From an uncultured Pirellulales bacterium (GTDB taxonomy: Bacteria; Planctomycetota; Planctomycetia; Pirellulales; Thermoguttaceae): a DNA stretch of 64,000 bases. A program made the translations under genes and the position numbers. The notes beneath the pieces were generated by a model, which saw only the letters and a program-made list of their open reading frames with translations, ran no database searches and was not told where the DNA came from. Shown one piece after another: positions 44,007 through 52,428 of this stretch. Numbering within the stretch: position 1 is the first letter of the stretch; each line of letters opens with the position of its first letter. Location: positions 58,288-122,287 of the forward strand of contig CALLPE010000001.1 in the NCBI GenBank assembly GCA_938015445.1, in the 5' to 3' direction.

Positions 44007-45038
44007 GTGAAAGCTTTGGTGCTGACCGAGTACAACCGTTTGCAATACATGGAGGTACCGGAGCCGTCGATCGGGCCGGAGGATGTGTTGGTGGAGGTGA
44101 AGGCCTGCGGCATCTGCGGCAGCGACGTCCACGGCATCGACGGCAGCACCGGGCGGCGCATGCCGCCGATCATTATGGGGCATGAAGCTGCCGGGGTAGT
44201 GGCCGCGGTCGGGGTGGCGGTTGCCGAGTTGCAGCCGGGCGATCGGGTGACGTTCGACTCGATGATCTCCTGCGGCAGGTGCCAGTACTGCCGTCGCGGA
44301 GCAAACAACCTGTGCGACCGCCGACAAGTGCTGGGCGTCTCCTGTGCCGAGTTCCGCCGCGATGGCGCCTTCGCGCAATTGGTCGCCGTGCCGCAGCATA
44401 TCGTTTACCCGCTGCCGCAGGGTTTGTCGTTCGAGCAGGCCGCTATGGCCGAGCCGCTGTCGGTGGCGGTTCACGCCGTCAACCGGTTGCGGTTGCGACT
44501 GGGCGAAACGGCGGCGGTGTTCGGCGCGGGAATTATCGGCTTGCTGGCCATCCAGGCGCTGCGCGTGGCAGGCTGCACACGGATCATCGCCGTGGACATC
44601 CGGCAGCAGCGATTGGAGACGGCACGTCGCCTGGGTGCCGACCATGTAATCGCGGCGCAAGATGTCGATCTCCGAGCTGCGCTCGACCAACTGACCGGCG
44701 GCCGCGGTGTCGATGTGGCGGTGGAAGCCGTGGGGGTGCCGCAGACCGTCGCGCAAGCGATCCACTCGGTGCGTAAGGGCGGGCGTGTGGCGCTGGTGGG
44801 CAACGTTTCCCCGCAGGCGGCCCTGCCCCTTCAGGCCGCAGTTACCCGCGAACTGACGCTGTTGGGCTGCTGTGCCTCGGCCGGCGAGTATCCGGAGTGC
44901 TTGGAGATGATCGCCGCCGGGCGGATCGACGTCGCGCCGCTGCTGAGCGCCGTTGCCCCGCTGGCCGAAGGCCCGCAGTGGTTCCAGCTCTTGCGCAGCG
45001 GACAAGAAAACCTGCTCAAAGTGGTATTGGTTCCCTGA
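44007..45038 (+). CDS. zinc-dependent medium-chain alcohol/polyol dehydrogenase
   Basis: A 343-residue MDR enzyme with a GTG start 10 bases after AAGGAG. The catalytic zinc ligands are Cys37 (CGICGSDVHG) and His59-Glu60 (IMGHEAAG). The structural zinc site is Cys89, 92, 95 and 103 (CGRCQYCRRGANNLC). The Rossmann motif AVFGAGIIGLLAIQAL lies at about residue 170. Closest known groups are sorbitol, threonine and galactitol dehydrogenases; the sequence does not separate them. It lies 15 bp before a secreted propeller-like gene, suggesting use of a sugar or polyol released outside the cell. Confidence 0.9.
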   Translation: MKALVLTEYNRLQYMEVPEPSIGPEDVLVEVKACGICGSDVHGIDGSTGRRMPPIIMGHEAAGVVAAVGVAVAELQPGDRVTFDSMISCGRCQYCRRGANNLCDRRQVLGVSCAEFRRDGAFAQLVAVPQHIVYPLPQGLSFEQAAMAEPLSVAVHAVNRLRLRLGETAAVFGAGIIGLLAIQALRVAGCTRIIAVDIRQQRLETARRLGADHVIAAQDVDLRAALDQLTGGRGVDVAVEAVGVPQTVAQAIHSVRKGGRVALVGNVSPQAALPLQAAVTRELTLLGCCASAGEYPECLEMIAAGRIDVAPLLSAVAPLAEGPQWFQLLRSGQENLLKVVLVP

Positions 45039-45053
45039 TTGCGGAGGTGACAA

Positions 45054-47204
45054 ATGAGCCTGTTGCGATATTACAGAGCGTGTCGGTTCTACGAAGCCTG
45101 TCGGTGTATGGTCTTTCTGATGGCAGCGGCGATAGCGGTCTGCGGCGGTGGTTGTGTGGCCGCCGATGACGCCGCCGCAGCGCAGGACGGTCCGGGGGAC
45201 AATCTGCCGAAACTGTTGGCTGCCGCGCCGCAGTTGACCGCCGAAGAGCTTTGCCATCCGGTGCGCACCATCCGCGAAGGGATGTTGCTGTGGTGCCCCA
45301 ATCCCGACGGCCGAACCTACGACTTGCTGCAAATTTACTTTCCGCAGTACGGCGGGCCGAACACCATCATCATCATCGACTTGGGCAGCGGCGAGCTGAA
45401 GACGGTGCAGACCGAACGAGGATGGAACTTCCATCTGTGTCCCAGCGTGGTCGCGCCCAATGGCAAGCTGTTCATTTCGATCCTCGACGGCCGACTGCGG
45501 CAGAAGATATGCATTTACGATCCGGCCAGCAACCAGCTGAAGATCGACGCTGTGCCCCTGCCCGACGAATTGCTGGGCGAGACGCATCCGCTGGTCTTGG
45601 GCACCGACGGCAAGTTGTACGCCATCGGCGCGCATCCCAGCAAGGCGGCCGCCGCCGCGCAGATCGACCCGGATACGCTCAAGGTTACTTTCTATGGTCC
45701 GATCGGGCCTAGCCACGCGCCGAGTGGCTGCTGGGGATACAGCGGGGGAGCGGACGAACGGTTCATTTACGTCGCCAGCGGAAAGGTGCCCTGGTACTTG
45801 GTGGCGTACGACCGGCAGACTGGGCAGTCGCACACGTTGGTGACGACGGAGAACTTCGGCGGGTACGTCAGCGTTTCACAGCGGCACGACGGATGCGTGG
45901 GCAGCGCCAGCGGCGTCAAAGGTCAGGGCGACAAGCGTTTCGAGTATTGGTTGTACGAGGGGAAAGCCATCCCGGTCGATAACCCGCGCACCGCTCAGCC
46001 GCCGTGGCCTGCTCGGCCTGCCCGGGAGTTCCCACCCCGACCGGAAGTCAACACAGCACTGGCAGTTCCCGACACCGAAGGCTGGGCCGAAATCTGGGTG
46101 CGCGATGCCCAAGCGGGCCAATCTGTCGCCAATCAGCAAACCGCCCAACGCAGTTGGAAGAAATTCCGCTTCCAGTGCCCGCTGTATCCGCAGACCATCT
46201 ACCGGCTACGCGAACTGCCCGACGGACGCATCTTCGGCACCGCCGGCGCCTATGAGGGAAACTTGATATTCGACCCGAAGACCGGGCAGGGGAAACACCT
46301 GGGGAAGATCGGTCTGAGCCATTACTCCACGGCCATATCGGGCGGCAAGATTTATATGAGCGGCTATCCCACTTCGCCGCTGTACGTGTACGATCCGGAC
46401 AAGCCGTGGACGGCCGGAACCGTCGAGGGCGAGCAGGTAATCGCCGACGAGCAGCCCAAGGCCAACCCCCGCCGGCTATTGCTCATGGGGCTGAAAGAAC
46501 TGGCCGGCACGCACAAGATGTACGCCGCTGCTACTGCTGCCGACGGCAAAGTATTCTTTGGCGGAGTGTGGATTCGCGACGGCTCTTGCGGGGGACTGGC
46601 TTGGTACGACCCAGCCAGTGGACAAGCGGCCGGCGTGTGGAAGCCATTCAGCAATTATCAGATCACTCACATGGCTGCGGTGGACGGCGGGCGGACGATC
46701 GTCATTTCCACCCGGGCAGTCAACGACCCCGTGCTGGGAAAACCCAAACCCGACAGCGGCGCGCTGTTCTTGTTCGACCCGGAGAAGACCGCCATCTGCG
46801 GGCAGTACGAGCCGGTGGCCAAGGCGCGCGGTACCGGCCCGATTGTGGCCGTCGGTGGCACCCGGCTGGTAGGCTGGACCGAAGACCCGGATAACGAAAA
46901 ACAAAGCATCCTTTACGCGGTCGATGTCGCTGGGCCGAAGCTGCTATGGCGCAAGACGCTGCCGTGGCCGTTGCCGGTAGCCATTGGCTCCAACCAGCAG
47001 GAGGCTTGGGATTTTCGTCTTGGACCAGATGGCAAGGTTTGGACGTTCGTCGCCGGCGCGCTGGTGCGTATCGATCCGGCTGAGGGGAGCGTCAGCCCTG
47101 TCGGCAAGCTCTCGCCCGGCGGACCGCTAGCGTTTGCCGGAGGGAAAGTTTACCTGGGCGGCACTACGGCGGTGCGGTGCATCAAGGATTTCCGCACCGA
47201 ATGA
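45054..47204 (+). CDS. large exported beta-propeller-like protein of unknown function
   Basis: A 716-residue protein with a Shine-Dalgarno (GGAGGTG) before the ATG and a signal sequence containing AAAIAVCGGGCVA (about residues 23-36), which could be a lipobox. The body is built from repeating blades of about 45-60 residues with patterns such as IYDPASNQLKIDAVPLPDELL, IFDPKTGQGKHLGKIGL and LFDPEKTAICGQYEPVA, where a D-P-x-T/S motif closes a strand. This is typical of kelch- or lactonase-like propellers. No catalytic residues are recognised. It is separated from the dehydrogenase gene by 15 bp and is probably in one operon with it. Confidence 0.75.
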   Translation: MSLLRYYRACRFYEACRCMVFLMAAAIAVCGGGCVAADDAAAAQDGPGDNLPKLLAAAPQLTAEELCHPVRTIREGMLLWCPNPDGRTYDLLQIYFPQYGGPNTIIIIDLGSGELKTVQTERGWNFHLCPSVVAPNGKLFISILDGRLRQKICIYDPASNQLKIDAVPLPDELLGETHPLVLGTDGKLYAIGAHPSKAAAAAQIDPDTLKVTFYGPIGPSHAPSGCWGYSGGADERFIYVASGKVPWYLVAYDRQTGQSHTLVTTENFGGYVSVSQRHDGCVGSASGVKGQGDKRFEYWLYEGKAIPVDNPRTAQPPWPARPAREFPPRPEVNTALAVPDTEGWAEIWVRDAQAGQSVANQQTAQRSWKKFRFQCPLYPQTIYRLRELPDGRIFGTAGAYEGNLIFDPKTGQGKHLGKIGLSHYSTAISGGKIYMSGYPTSPLYVYDPDKPWTAGTVEGEQVIADEQPKANPRRLLLMGLKELAGTHKMYAAATAADGKVFFGGVWIRDGSCGGLAWYDPASGQAAGVWKPFSNYQITHMAAVDGGRTIVISTRAVNDPVLGKPKPDSGALFLFDPEKTAICGQYEPVAKARGTGPIVAVGGTRLVGWTEDPDNEKQSILYAVDVAGPKLLWRKTLPWPLPVAIGSNQQEAWDFRLGPDGKVWTFVAGALVRIDPAEGSVSPVGKLSPGGPLAFAGGKVYLGGTTAVRCIKDFRTE

Positions 47205-47239
47205 TCTTGCCGCCGCTGAGGCTTCCGGCGGGCTGCTGG

Positions 47240-47284
47240 CGGGCGCTTGCGCTTGCGACGCATACCTACCGGGCGCTTGCGCTT
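47240..47284. repeat. 15-bp direct repeat, 30-bp period
   Basis: CGGGCGCTTGCGCTT occurs at 47240-47254 and again at 47270-47284, in the short space between two convergent genes. Confidence 0.7.
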
Positions 47285-47314
47285 CCGGCTCCGACTTTGC
47301 CCGCGCTCGGACGG

Positions 47315-48757
47315 TCAGAACGTCACGATCATGTCGATGCCGAACAGGAACTGGTAGCTGTTCTGGCCGTCGTTGAAGGGCAATTGTCCTGCGACGTTCC
47401 GCGTGCCGTCGTACCAGTCCCAGCGGACTTCGGGCCGGAACAGCAGGTTGGGGTGCGGGCGCCAGTTCAAGCCGAGGGTCAGCTCGTAGAAATCGCCCTC
47501 GAAACCCGGTGCACCCGGCCAGGCCCGGATGCCCATCGCCGACGGAGGCCCGAAAACGCGCGCCCCATCGTCATCGCGGAACCACTCGAAGCGGCCGACC
47601 AGTCTGAGCCGGGGATTAAGTTGGTACAGCAGATATTGGTTGATGCCGTACCATTGGGCGTCGCCTCGTTGGCGGCCGAACAGGGTGTTCTGCTCGCTGC
47701 CGTAATTGTGCTGCAAGACGTACTGGAGCCGATCGGTGAGCTGCGACTTCCACACCAAGCTGTGGGCGAAGCGTTCGCGGCGGCCGTCGGGGTCTTGTGG
47801 ACCGCTAGAGATGGTGTAGTCGATGCTGTTTCGCTTTTGCGGCCCCATCCAGCGCAAGCCCACCAGGACGTCCAAGCAGCCGTTGTAGTCCTCGAACATC
47901 ATCCAGCCGCGATGGAATCCGCCCAGCACCGATAGCCGGTCGTTCAGTTTGTACTGGGCCAGCAATCCGGTCACCAGCAACGGTTCGCTGAAGGCCATGG
48001 CGTAGGAGTGCGAATATAGCGGGTTGAGCACCGCCGGGACGTTCTCGTAGCCCATGGCGTCGTCGAAGTGCCCCATCTTCACCGACAGGTCGTCGTAAGC
48101 GATTTCTACGTACATTTGCGGCAGCACTAGGCCGTAGGTCTGCCGGTCGAAGCCGTTGATGCGGTCTTCCAGCCCGTGGTTGATGCCGAAGCGCCAGTCG
48201 GTGCCATAAACCATGTCCAGCCGGCCTCCGATGGCCCAGCCAGAGCCGCCGTTGTCGGCCGGGCGGTCGAAGAATAGCCAGGCTTGGTTCATTTGGTACT
48301 CGCCGTTGAAGTCGTTGGTTCCGACCGGGCCGTTGAACCCGTCGCGGCGCCCGTGACCGTTGAAGCTGATTCCCTGTTGCACCCAGCCGCCCATGCGCAC
48401 CTTCAGGTTTTGCAACAGGCATGGTTGCGGGATGGTCCACGGTTGAGGCTCGGGCGGCGGACAGCAGTATGGAATCTCGGCCGGCTGCGCGGTCGTGCTT
48501 TCGGTTGGCACGTCGGATGGCGATGGCGACGGCGCCGGAGTTGCCGCTACCGCGTATCCGGCTGTTTCAGCACGCCCGGACGCGACCGGAACAGTCGCTA
48601 GGGATGCGTCGGGAACCAAGTACACGTTGGGCATGTCGGCCGGATAGCTCAGGTGGGAATCCAGCGTAGGGTGCTGCGGCCGTAGCTGCTCGATGGCCGT
48701 TTGGCCCATACAAACGGCAGGGACCATAAGGATGATGATCGTAAAGATGTTCTTCAC
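47315..48757 (-). CDS. BBP2-type OmpL-like outer-membrane porin
   Basis: A 480-residue protein starting at GTG (complement of 48755-48757); the longer frame uses a TTG and lacks a signal. Residues 1-19 are a signal peptide. A Pro/Ser-rich linker with the PSPSDVP string precedes the barrel. The barrel (from about residue 100) begins with a conserved GGWVQQG segment and shows alternating aromatic strands and GRFEWFRDDDGARV near the end. The last residue is Phe (MIVTF), the beta-signal for outer-membrane insertion. This matches the planctomycete OmpL-like porin family (BBP2). The paralogue lies next on the same strand. Confidence 0.85.
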   Translation of the reverse strand: MKNIFTIIILMVPAVCMGQTAIEQLRPQHPTLDSHLSYPADMPNVYLVPDASLATVPVASGRAETAGYAVAATPAPSPSPSDVPTESTTAQPAEIPYCCPPPEPQPWTIPQPCLLQNLKVRMGGWVQQGISFNGHGRRDGFNGPVGTNDFNGEYQMNQAWLFFDRPADNGGSGWAIGGRLDMVYGTDWRFGINHGLEDRINGFDRQTYGLVLPQMYVEIAYDDLSVKMGHFDDAMGYENVPAVLNPLYSHSYAMAFSEPLLVTGLLAQYKLNDRLSVLGGFHRGWMMFEDYNGCLDVLVGLRWMGPQKRNSIDYTISSGPQDPDGRRERFAHSLVWKSQLTDRLQYVLQHNYGSEQNTLFGRQRGDAQWYGINQYLLYQLNPRLRLVGRFEWFRDDDGARVFGPPSAMGIRAWPGAPGFEGDFYELTLGLNWRPHPNLLFRPEVRWDWYDGTRNVAGQLPFNDGQNSYQFLFGIDMIVTF

Positions 48758-48878
48758 GGTATCGCTTTCGTTTTCGGGTTTAGCAGGTGCGACACAGGCA
48801 AATGTTCGTCCAGGCAAGCAGCGTCAACCGACCAATGGTGAACCGGCCAATAACGGTTCAGAAGGCGAATGCGAATAT

Positions 48879-48986
48879 GGCTTAAATGCTGAACATGGCT
48901 CGCAAGCTGAATATGGCTCGGAACATGAATAGGGCTTGGAACATGAATATGGCTAACAAGGTGAACGAGGCTTAGAAGGTGAATAT
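48879..48986. repeat. six tandem 18-bp units overlapping the 3' end of a porin gene
   Basis: Units begin at 48879, 48897, 48915, 48933, 48951 and 48969, each starting GGCT. The last unit (48969-48986) contains the TAA stop (complement of 48972-48974) and the final four codons of the neighbouring porin gene. The other five are diverged copies in the intergenic space. Read on the plus strand the array also gives an open frame that is not considered a gene. Confidence 0.88.
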
Positions 48987-50516
48987 CAGGTCGAACCCGC
49001 CGCTAAGCTGATCGCGTTCTAAGCCGCCGTTGAACGGTCGGCTGGCACCGATTGAACCGTCGTACCAGTCGTAGCGCAGTTCAGGTCGGAAGGTGAAGTT
49101 GGCGTGCGGTTTGTAATTGAAGCCGAAGGTAAGGTTGTAGTAATTGCCCGCGTTGCCGGCGATCACCCGCCGTCCGTCGTCGTCGCGGAACCATTCCACG
49201 CGCATCCCCAGCGCCCAGCAATCGTTGATTTTGTACATCAGGTACTGGTCGATGCCGTACCATTGGGCATCGCCGGCGTTGGGGAGGGCCCAGTTAGTGC
49301 CGATGTCGTTCTGTAGCACGTAGGTCCAGCGCTCGGTGATCCGCCAGGTGAAAGTCAGCGTGTTGAGCATTATTTCGCCCACATTGGGGCCGACGGTCCC
49401 GTTGCCCCAGTAGCCGGTGCAAATAACCCAGGCCAGTGTGGCCCGCTCGCCCAAACCCAGATTGGCTCCGCCGAGGAACAGCGAGGCGTGGTTTTTGTTG
49501 TCCCAGCCGGTGTCCCAGCCGTTAACCCAACCGCCGAAGACCGACAGCCGGGGGCCGAAGCGGTAATCGAGCACTACGCCGGTATGCGTGAAGGGTTCCC
49601 CGTAACCGAAGGCGTATGAGTGGGAATAGAAAAAGTTGTTGGGCGCAGGTACCACCTCGTAGCCCATGGGGGTATAGAACCGTCCGCCTTTGAGCGTCCA
49701 GTTGTTGATAGCGATTTCGGCATACAACTGCGGGATGGCCGAGCCGTAGTCGCGCGAGCTGTTCCAGTTGTAGTCCCAGCTTTGGTCGCCGAAGGCCTGG
49801 GTGTCGGGCCCATCAACGCCGAACATGTAATCGACCCGAAAGCCCCAGTCGAAGCCCTGCCCACCGGTGTCCGCCTTGCGCTGGCCGTAGATCCACAACT
49901 GATGGGCGTTGAAACCGTCGCCCAGGCTGTTGAGGCTCAGCGGGCCGTTGCTGGCGTCGCCGTATGCGTTGGCCATGATGCCGCCGGTCAGCCAGCCGCC
50001 GACGACAATTCCGCTGCGCGACAGCAGCCAAGGTTGCGGCAACGTCCACGGATCGCCCAGGCAACACTCGCCACAAATGGGCTGCAACCAGCGCCAGCGT
50101 CGGCAGCCGTCGCAACCTGCCTGCCCGCATTTCTCGCACCAGTTGTATTGCGTCAGCTCAGGGGACTGCGCAGGCGCCTGCTCGGCAGCAGGCAGAGGTA
50201 CGTCGCTGGGCGAAGGACTGGCGGTCCTCTTGGGAGGCTGATAGGCGTAATTTTCGTATTGGTAATATTGATAAGCGGTCTGGCTAATGGCCGCGTGGGA
50301 TGTGGCTCCGTGGCTGGGCGCGGCGTAAACTTCGCCCACGGTGGCTTGCTGCTGGATGTTGGGAGTGTGGTAAACCGAAGGCTGCCAGCGCCCCTGGCCG
50401 ACTTCGGAAAACGCCGCGGCAGGATAGTTCTCCGTGCTGGGATAAGTTTGCGATAACAGCGCAATTGGCCACAACACCGCCGACGCGAAAACCAAGAGTG
50501 CTACAACCGGTTTCAT
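48972..50516 (-). CDS. BBP2-type OmpL-like porin with a cysteine-rich periplasmic segment
   Basis: A 514-residue paralogue of the porin encoded just downstream. The start is the ATG complementary to 50514-50516; residues 1-22 are a signal peptide. Residues about 25-120 are low-complexity with Tyr-, Pro- and Ser-rich stretches and share the PSPSDVP string. Residues 127-152 hold seven cysteines (WCEKCGQAGCDGC, then ICGECC), absent from the paralogue. The barrel then starts with GGWLTGGIM and ends in FDLIFTF with a terminal Phe. Both paralogues share the FEWFRDDDG / VEWFRDDDG stretch. Porin function is inferred by family; the Cys segment may bind a metal. Confidence 0.87.
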   Translation of the reverse strand: MKPVVALLVFASAVLWPIALLSQTYPSTENYPAAAFSEVGQGRWQPSVYHTPNIQQQATVGEVYAAPSHGATSHAAISQTAYQYYQYENYAYQPPKRTASPSPSDVPLPAAEQAPAQSPELTQYNWCEKCGQAGCDGCRRWRWLQPICGECCLGDPWTLPQPWLLSRSGIVVGGWLTGGIMANAYGDASNGPLSLNSLGDGFNAHQLWIYGQRKADTGGQGFDWGFRVDYMFGVDGPDTQAFGDQSWDYNWNSSRDYGSAIPQLYAEIAINNWTLKGGRFYTPMGYEVVPAPNNFFYSHSYAFGYGEPFTHTGVVLDYRFGPRLSVFGGWVNGWDTGWDNKNHASLFLGGANLGLGERATLAWVICTGYWGNGTVGPNVGEIMLNTLTFTWRITERWTYVLQNDIGTNWALPNAGDAQWYGIDQYLMYKINDCWALGMRVEWFRDDDGRRVIAGNAGNYYNLTFGFNYKPHANFTFRPELRYDWYDGSIGASRPFNGGLERDQLSGGFDLIFTF

Positions 50517-51146
50517 GGCTACATCTTCGACATTGAGCTGGCTGACTGTCTGTAACAATTGCTCTGCGCCGCTCGTCCCGATTCGTAAAGGGCCACGCCC
50601 TTTGCTACTACTGGCTCCTTCTGCGCGGCTTGCGCACTCTAGTTTGCGAGCCCCCGATCCAACACGCACAATCGCACAACCCTCCGCTATTCTTGCTAAT
50701 CGGTACAAAGTAAATTGGGCATTGACGAGAAATCTTTACCGTTAGACCGGGGCAGCAATCAGCGCGGGAATCCCGGATAAACATTTCCGGTCGCGCCATC
50801 ACAACGGCCGAAAAAGTTTGCCGGCTGGTGAAGCAGTGACGGTGGCGGAAGATGTGCTGCACATGCCAGGGCCGCTGGCGTTATCGTTTGGAGCTAGCCT
50901 TCGACATAGGCCGGCCTTCCATAAGTACAGCGAAAGAGTTCGCACCACCGGATCGGCCGAGGGGACCAAAAGCGCGTCCGAGCAGATCGCACTACCGGAT
51001 CGGCCTTCCTGCCCCAAGCGCATCCGAAGACTTCGCATTACCGGCAAATACCGGGCAAACAGCATAGCTTCTCGACGTGAAGTATAATTGAGCGATACGC
51101 TAGGCGCTTCCCACGCCGCTGCTGCCGCTATACAGGAACCGTAGCG
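50517..51146. other. 630-bp intergenic region with a 47-bp tandem repeat
   Basis: The region separates two divergently transcribed genes. It holds the repeat described at 50941 and no supported gene. Promoters for both genes should be here but no clear box is visible. Confidence 0.5.
50941..51044. repeat. two tandem units of 47/46 bp and a partial third
   Basis: Units start at 50941 (CGCACCACCGGATCGGCC), 50988 (CGCACTACCGGATCGGCC) and 51034 (CGCATTACCGG). The second halves of the first two also correspond, sharing AAGCGC and TCCGA. Confidence 0.75.
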
Positions 51147-52313
51147 ATGGAAAAGTCGTTGGATGCGAAGCTGGCGCGAATCCGCGCCGATCGCTCGTGC
51201 CGGGACTTCATCCTGGCCGACGCCAAAGACGCCGACATGGCATACGGCCTGGCCGCCCCAGGACGCAGCCCGGAACACCATGCCGGCGAAGCACGCTTCC
51301 GTACCCTGGACGAGTATCGGGAACTTATGCGCCAAATAGTCCGCCAGGGATTGGTGGACATCATGCTCATCAGCGCCAGCAGCAGCGAAGTGCTGACCAT
51401 CCGCGAGCGGCTGTTCGACGACAGCCCCGTCACGCCAGCCGTGCGGGCAAACGATACCACCGACATCTGGCTGGCCGCGGGAACGGGCCGTTACGCCGCG
51501 CAGCCGTCGCTGCCTTTTCGCACGGCAACCATCGAGCAGATCCAATGCGGCAAGGTGCAGTGTGCCCCGGAGGAGCGCAGCTTGGGGGCGAATCTAGGCC
51601 TGTACTCGGTAACCTTCAACAACGACGCGCAGTTGGACCGCCAGACGCTGGAAGCCTACCGGCAGTTCCGTCTGGAGGCCGAGGCCAAAGGTTTTCGCCA
51701 CTTCTTGGAAGTGTTCAGCCCCAACGCCCCAGGCCAGTACGCTCCGACCGACGTAGCTCGGTTCGTCAACGACCACATCGTCCGGTCGCTGGCGGGCGTG
51801 CCCGAGGCGGGACGCCCGATATTCCTGAAAATCCCCTACTTCGGCCCAAAGGCGATGGAAGAACTGGCCCGTTACGACAGCTCGCTGGTAGTGGGCATCC
51901 TGGGCGGATCGGCAGGCACTACCTTCGACGCCTTCTACATGCTGTGGGAGGCCAAGAAGTATGGTGCGCGGGCGGCACTGTACGGCCGGAAAATCAACAA
52001 TGCCGAAGACCAGCTAACGTTTGTGCGATACCTGCGGGCAGTGGCCGACGACCAGCTCCAGCCGGCCGAAGCCGTGCGTGCCTACCATGCCGACTTGCAT
52101 CGGTTGGGCATCCGCCCACACCGCAGCCTGGAAGACGACCTACAGCAAACGCCCGCTGCGCTGAGCTACGCCGCTACGCCGCCGGCACCCGGTGGCCGGA
52201 GCGATAAACTGACCAAACCTCAACCGCCCGCCGAAACTCCCGACTTCAGCAAAATGACCCAGGCCGAGAAAATCCAGTGGAACCTTCAACGCTGGAAGCG
52301 GATCATCGGCTAG
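51147..52313 (+). CDS. TIM-barrel-like protein of unknown function
   Basis: A 388-residue cytoplasmic protein. Strand-like segments end in conserved short motifs: LVDIMLISASSSEVL, GLYSVTFNND, HFLEVFSPNA, PIFLKIPYFGPKAME and SSLVVGILGGSAGTTFDAFYML. The last two resemble the phosphate-binding ends of class I aldolase barrels, and Lys in FLKIPYFG is a candidate Schiff-base lysine. It does not match a family I can name with confidence. The C-terminal 60 residues are a Pro-rich linker and a short helical tail (DFSKMTQAEKIQWNLQRWKR). Its neighbours give no hint of pathway. Confidence 0.72.
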   Translation: MEKSLDAKLARIRADRSCRDFILADAKDADMAYGLAAPGRSPEHHAGEARFRTLDEYRELMRQIVRQGLVDIMLISASSSEVLTIRERLFDDSPVTPAVRANDTTDIWLAAGTGRYAAQPSLPFRTATIEQIQCGKVQCAPEERSLGANLGLYSVTFNNDAQLDRQTLEAYRQFRLEAEAKGFRHFLEVFSPNAPGQYAPTDVARFVNDHIVRSLAGVPEAGRPIFLKIPYFGPKAMEELARYDSSLVVGILGGSAGTTFDAFYMLWEAKKYGARAALYGRKINNAEDQLTFVRYLRAVADDQLQPAEAVRAYHADLHRLGIRPHRSLEDDLQQTPAALSYAATPPAPGGRSDKLTKPQPPAETPDFSKMTQAEKIQWNLQRWKRIIG

Positions 52314-52428
52314 CGGCCGATGCTCAGGCCGGGGTGTGTTGGGAGCGCTTGGGTTCGGCAGTTCCAGCTTTTGCCGCCGGTGCACTTTCCCAGCCTCTCC
52401 GTGCCGCTGAAGTTGTAGCTACCGCCTA

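Noticed and set aside
43989..45833. 614-codon open frame on the minus strand
   Set aside because: It runs antisense over the alcohol dehydrogenase gene and the start of the propeller-like gene, both well supported; its composition is typical of a shadow frame.
48693..48932. Small plus-strand frame ending in Glu/Gly/Asn repeats
   Set aside because: The repeats are the in-frame reading of the 18-bp array, and the first part is antisense to a porin gene.
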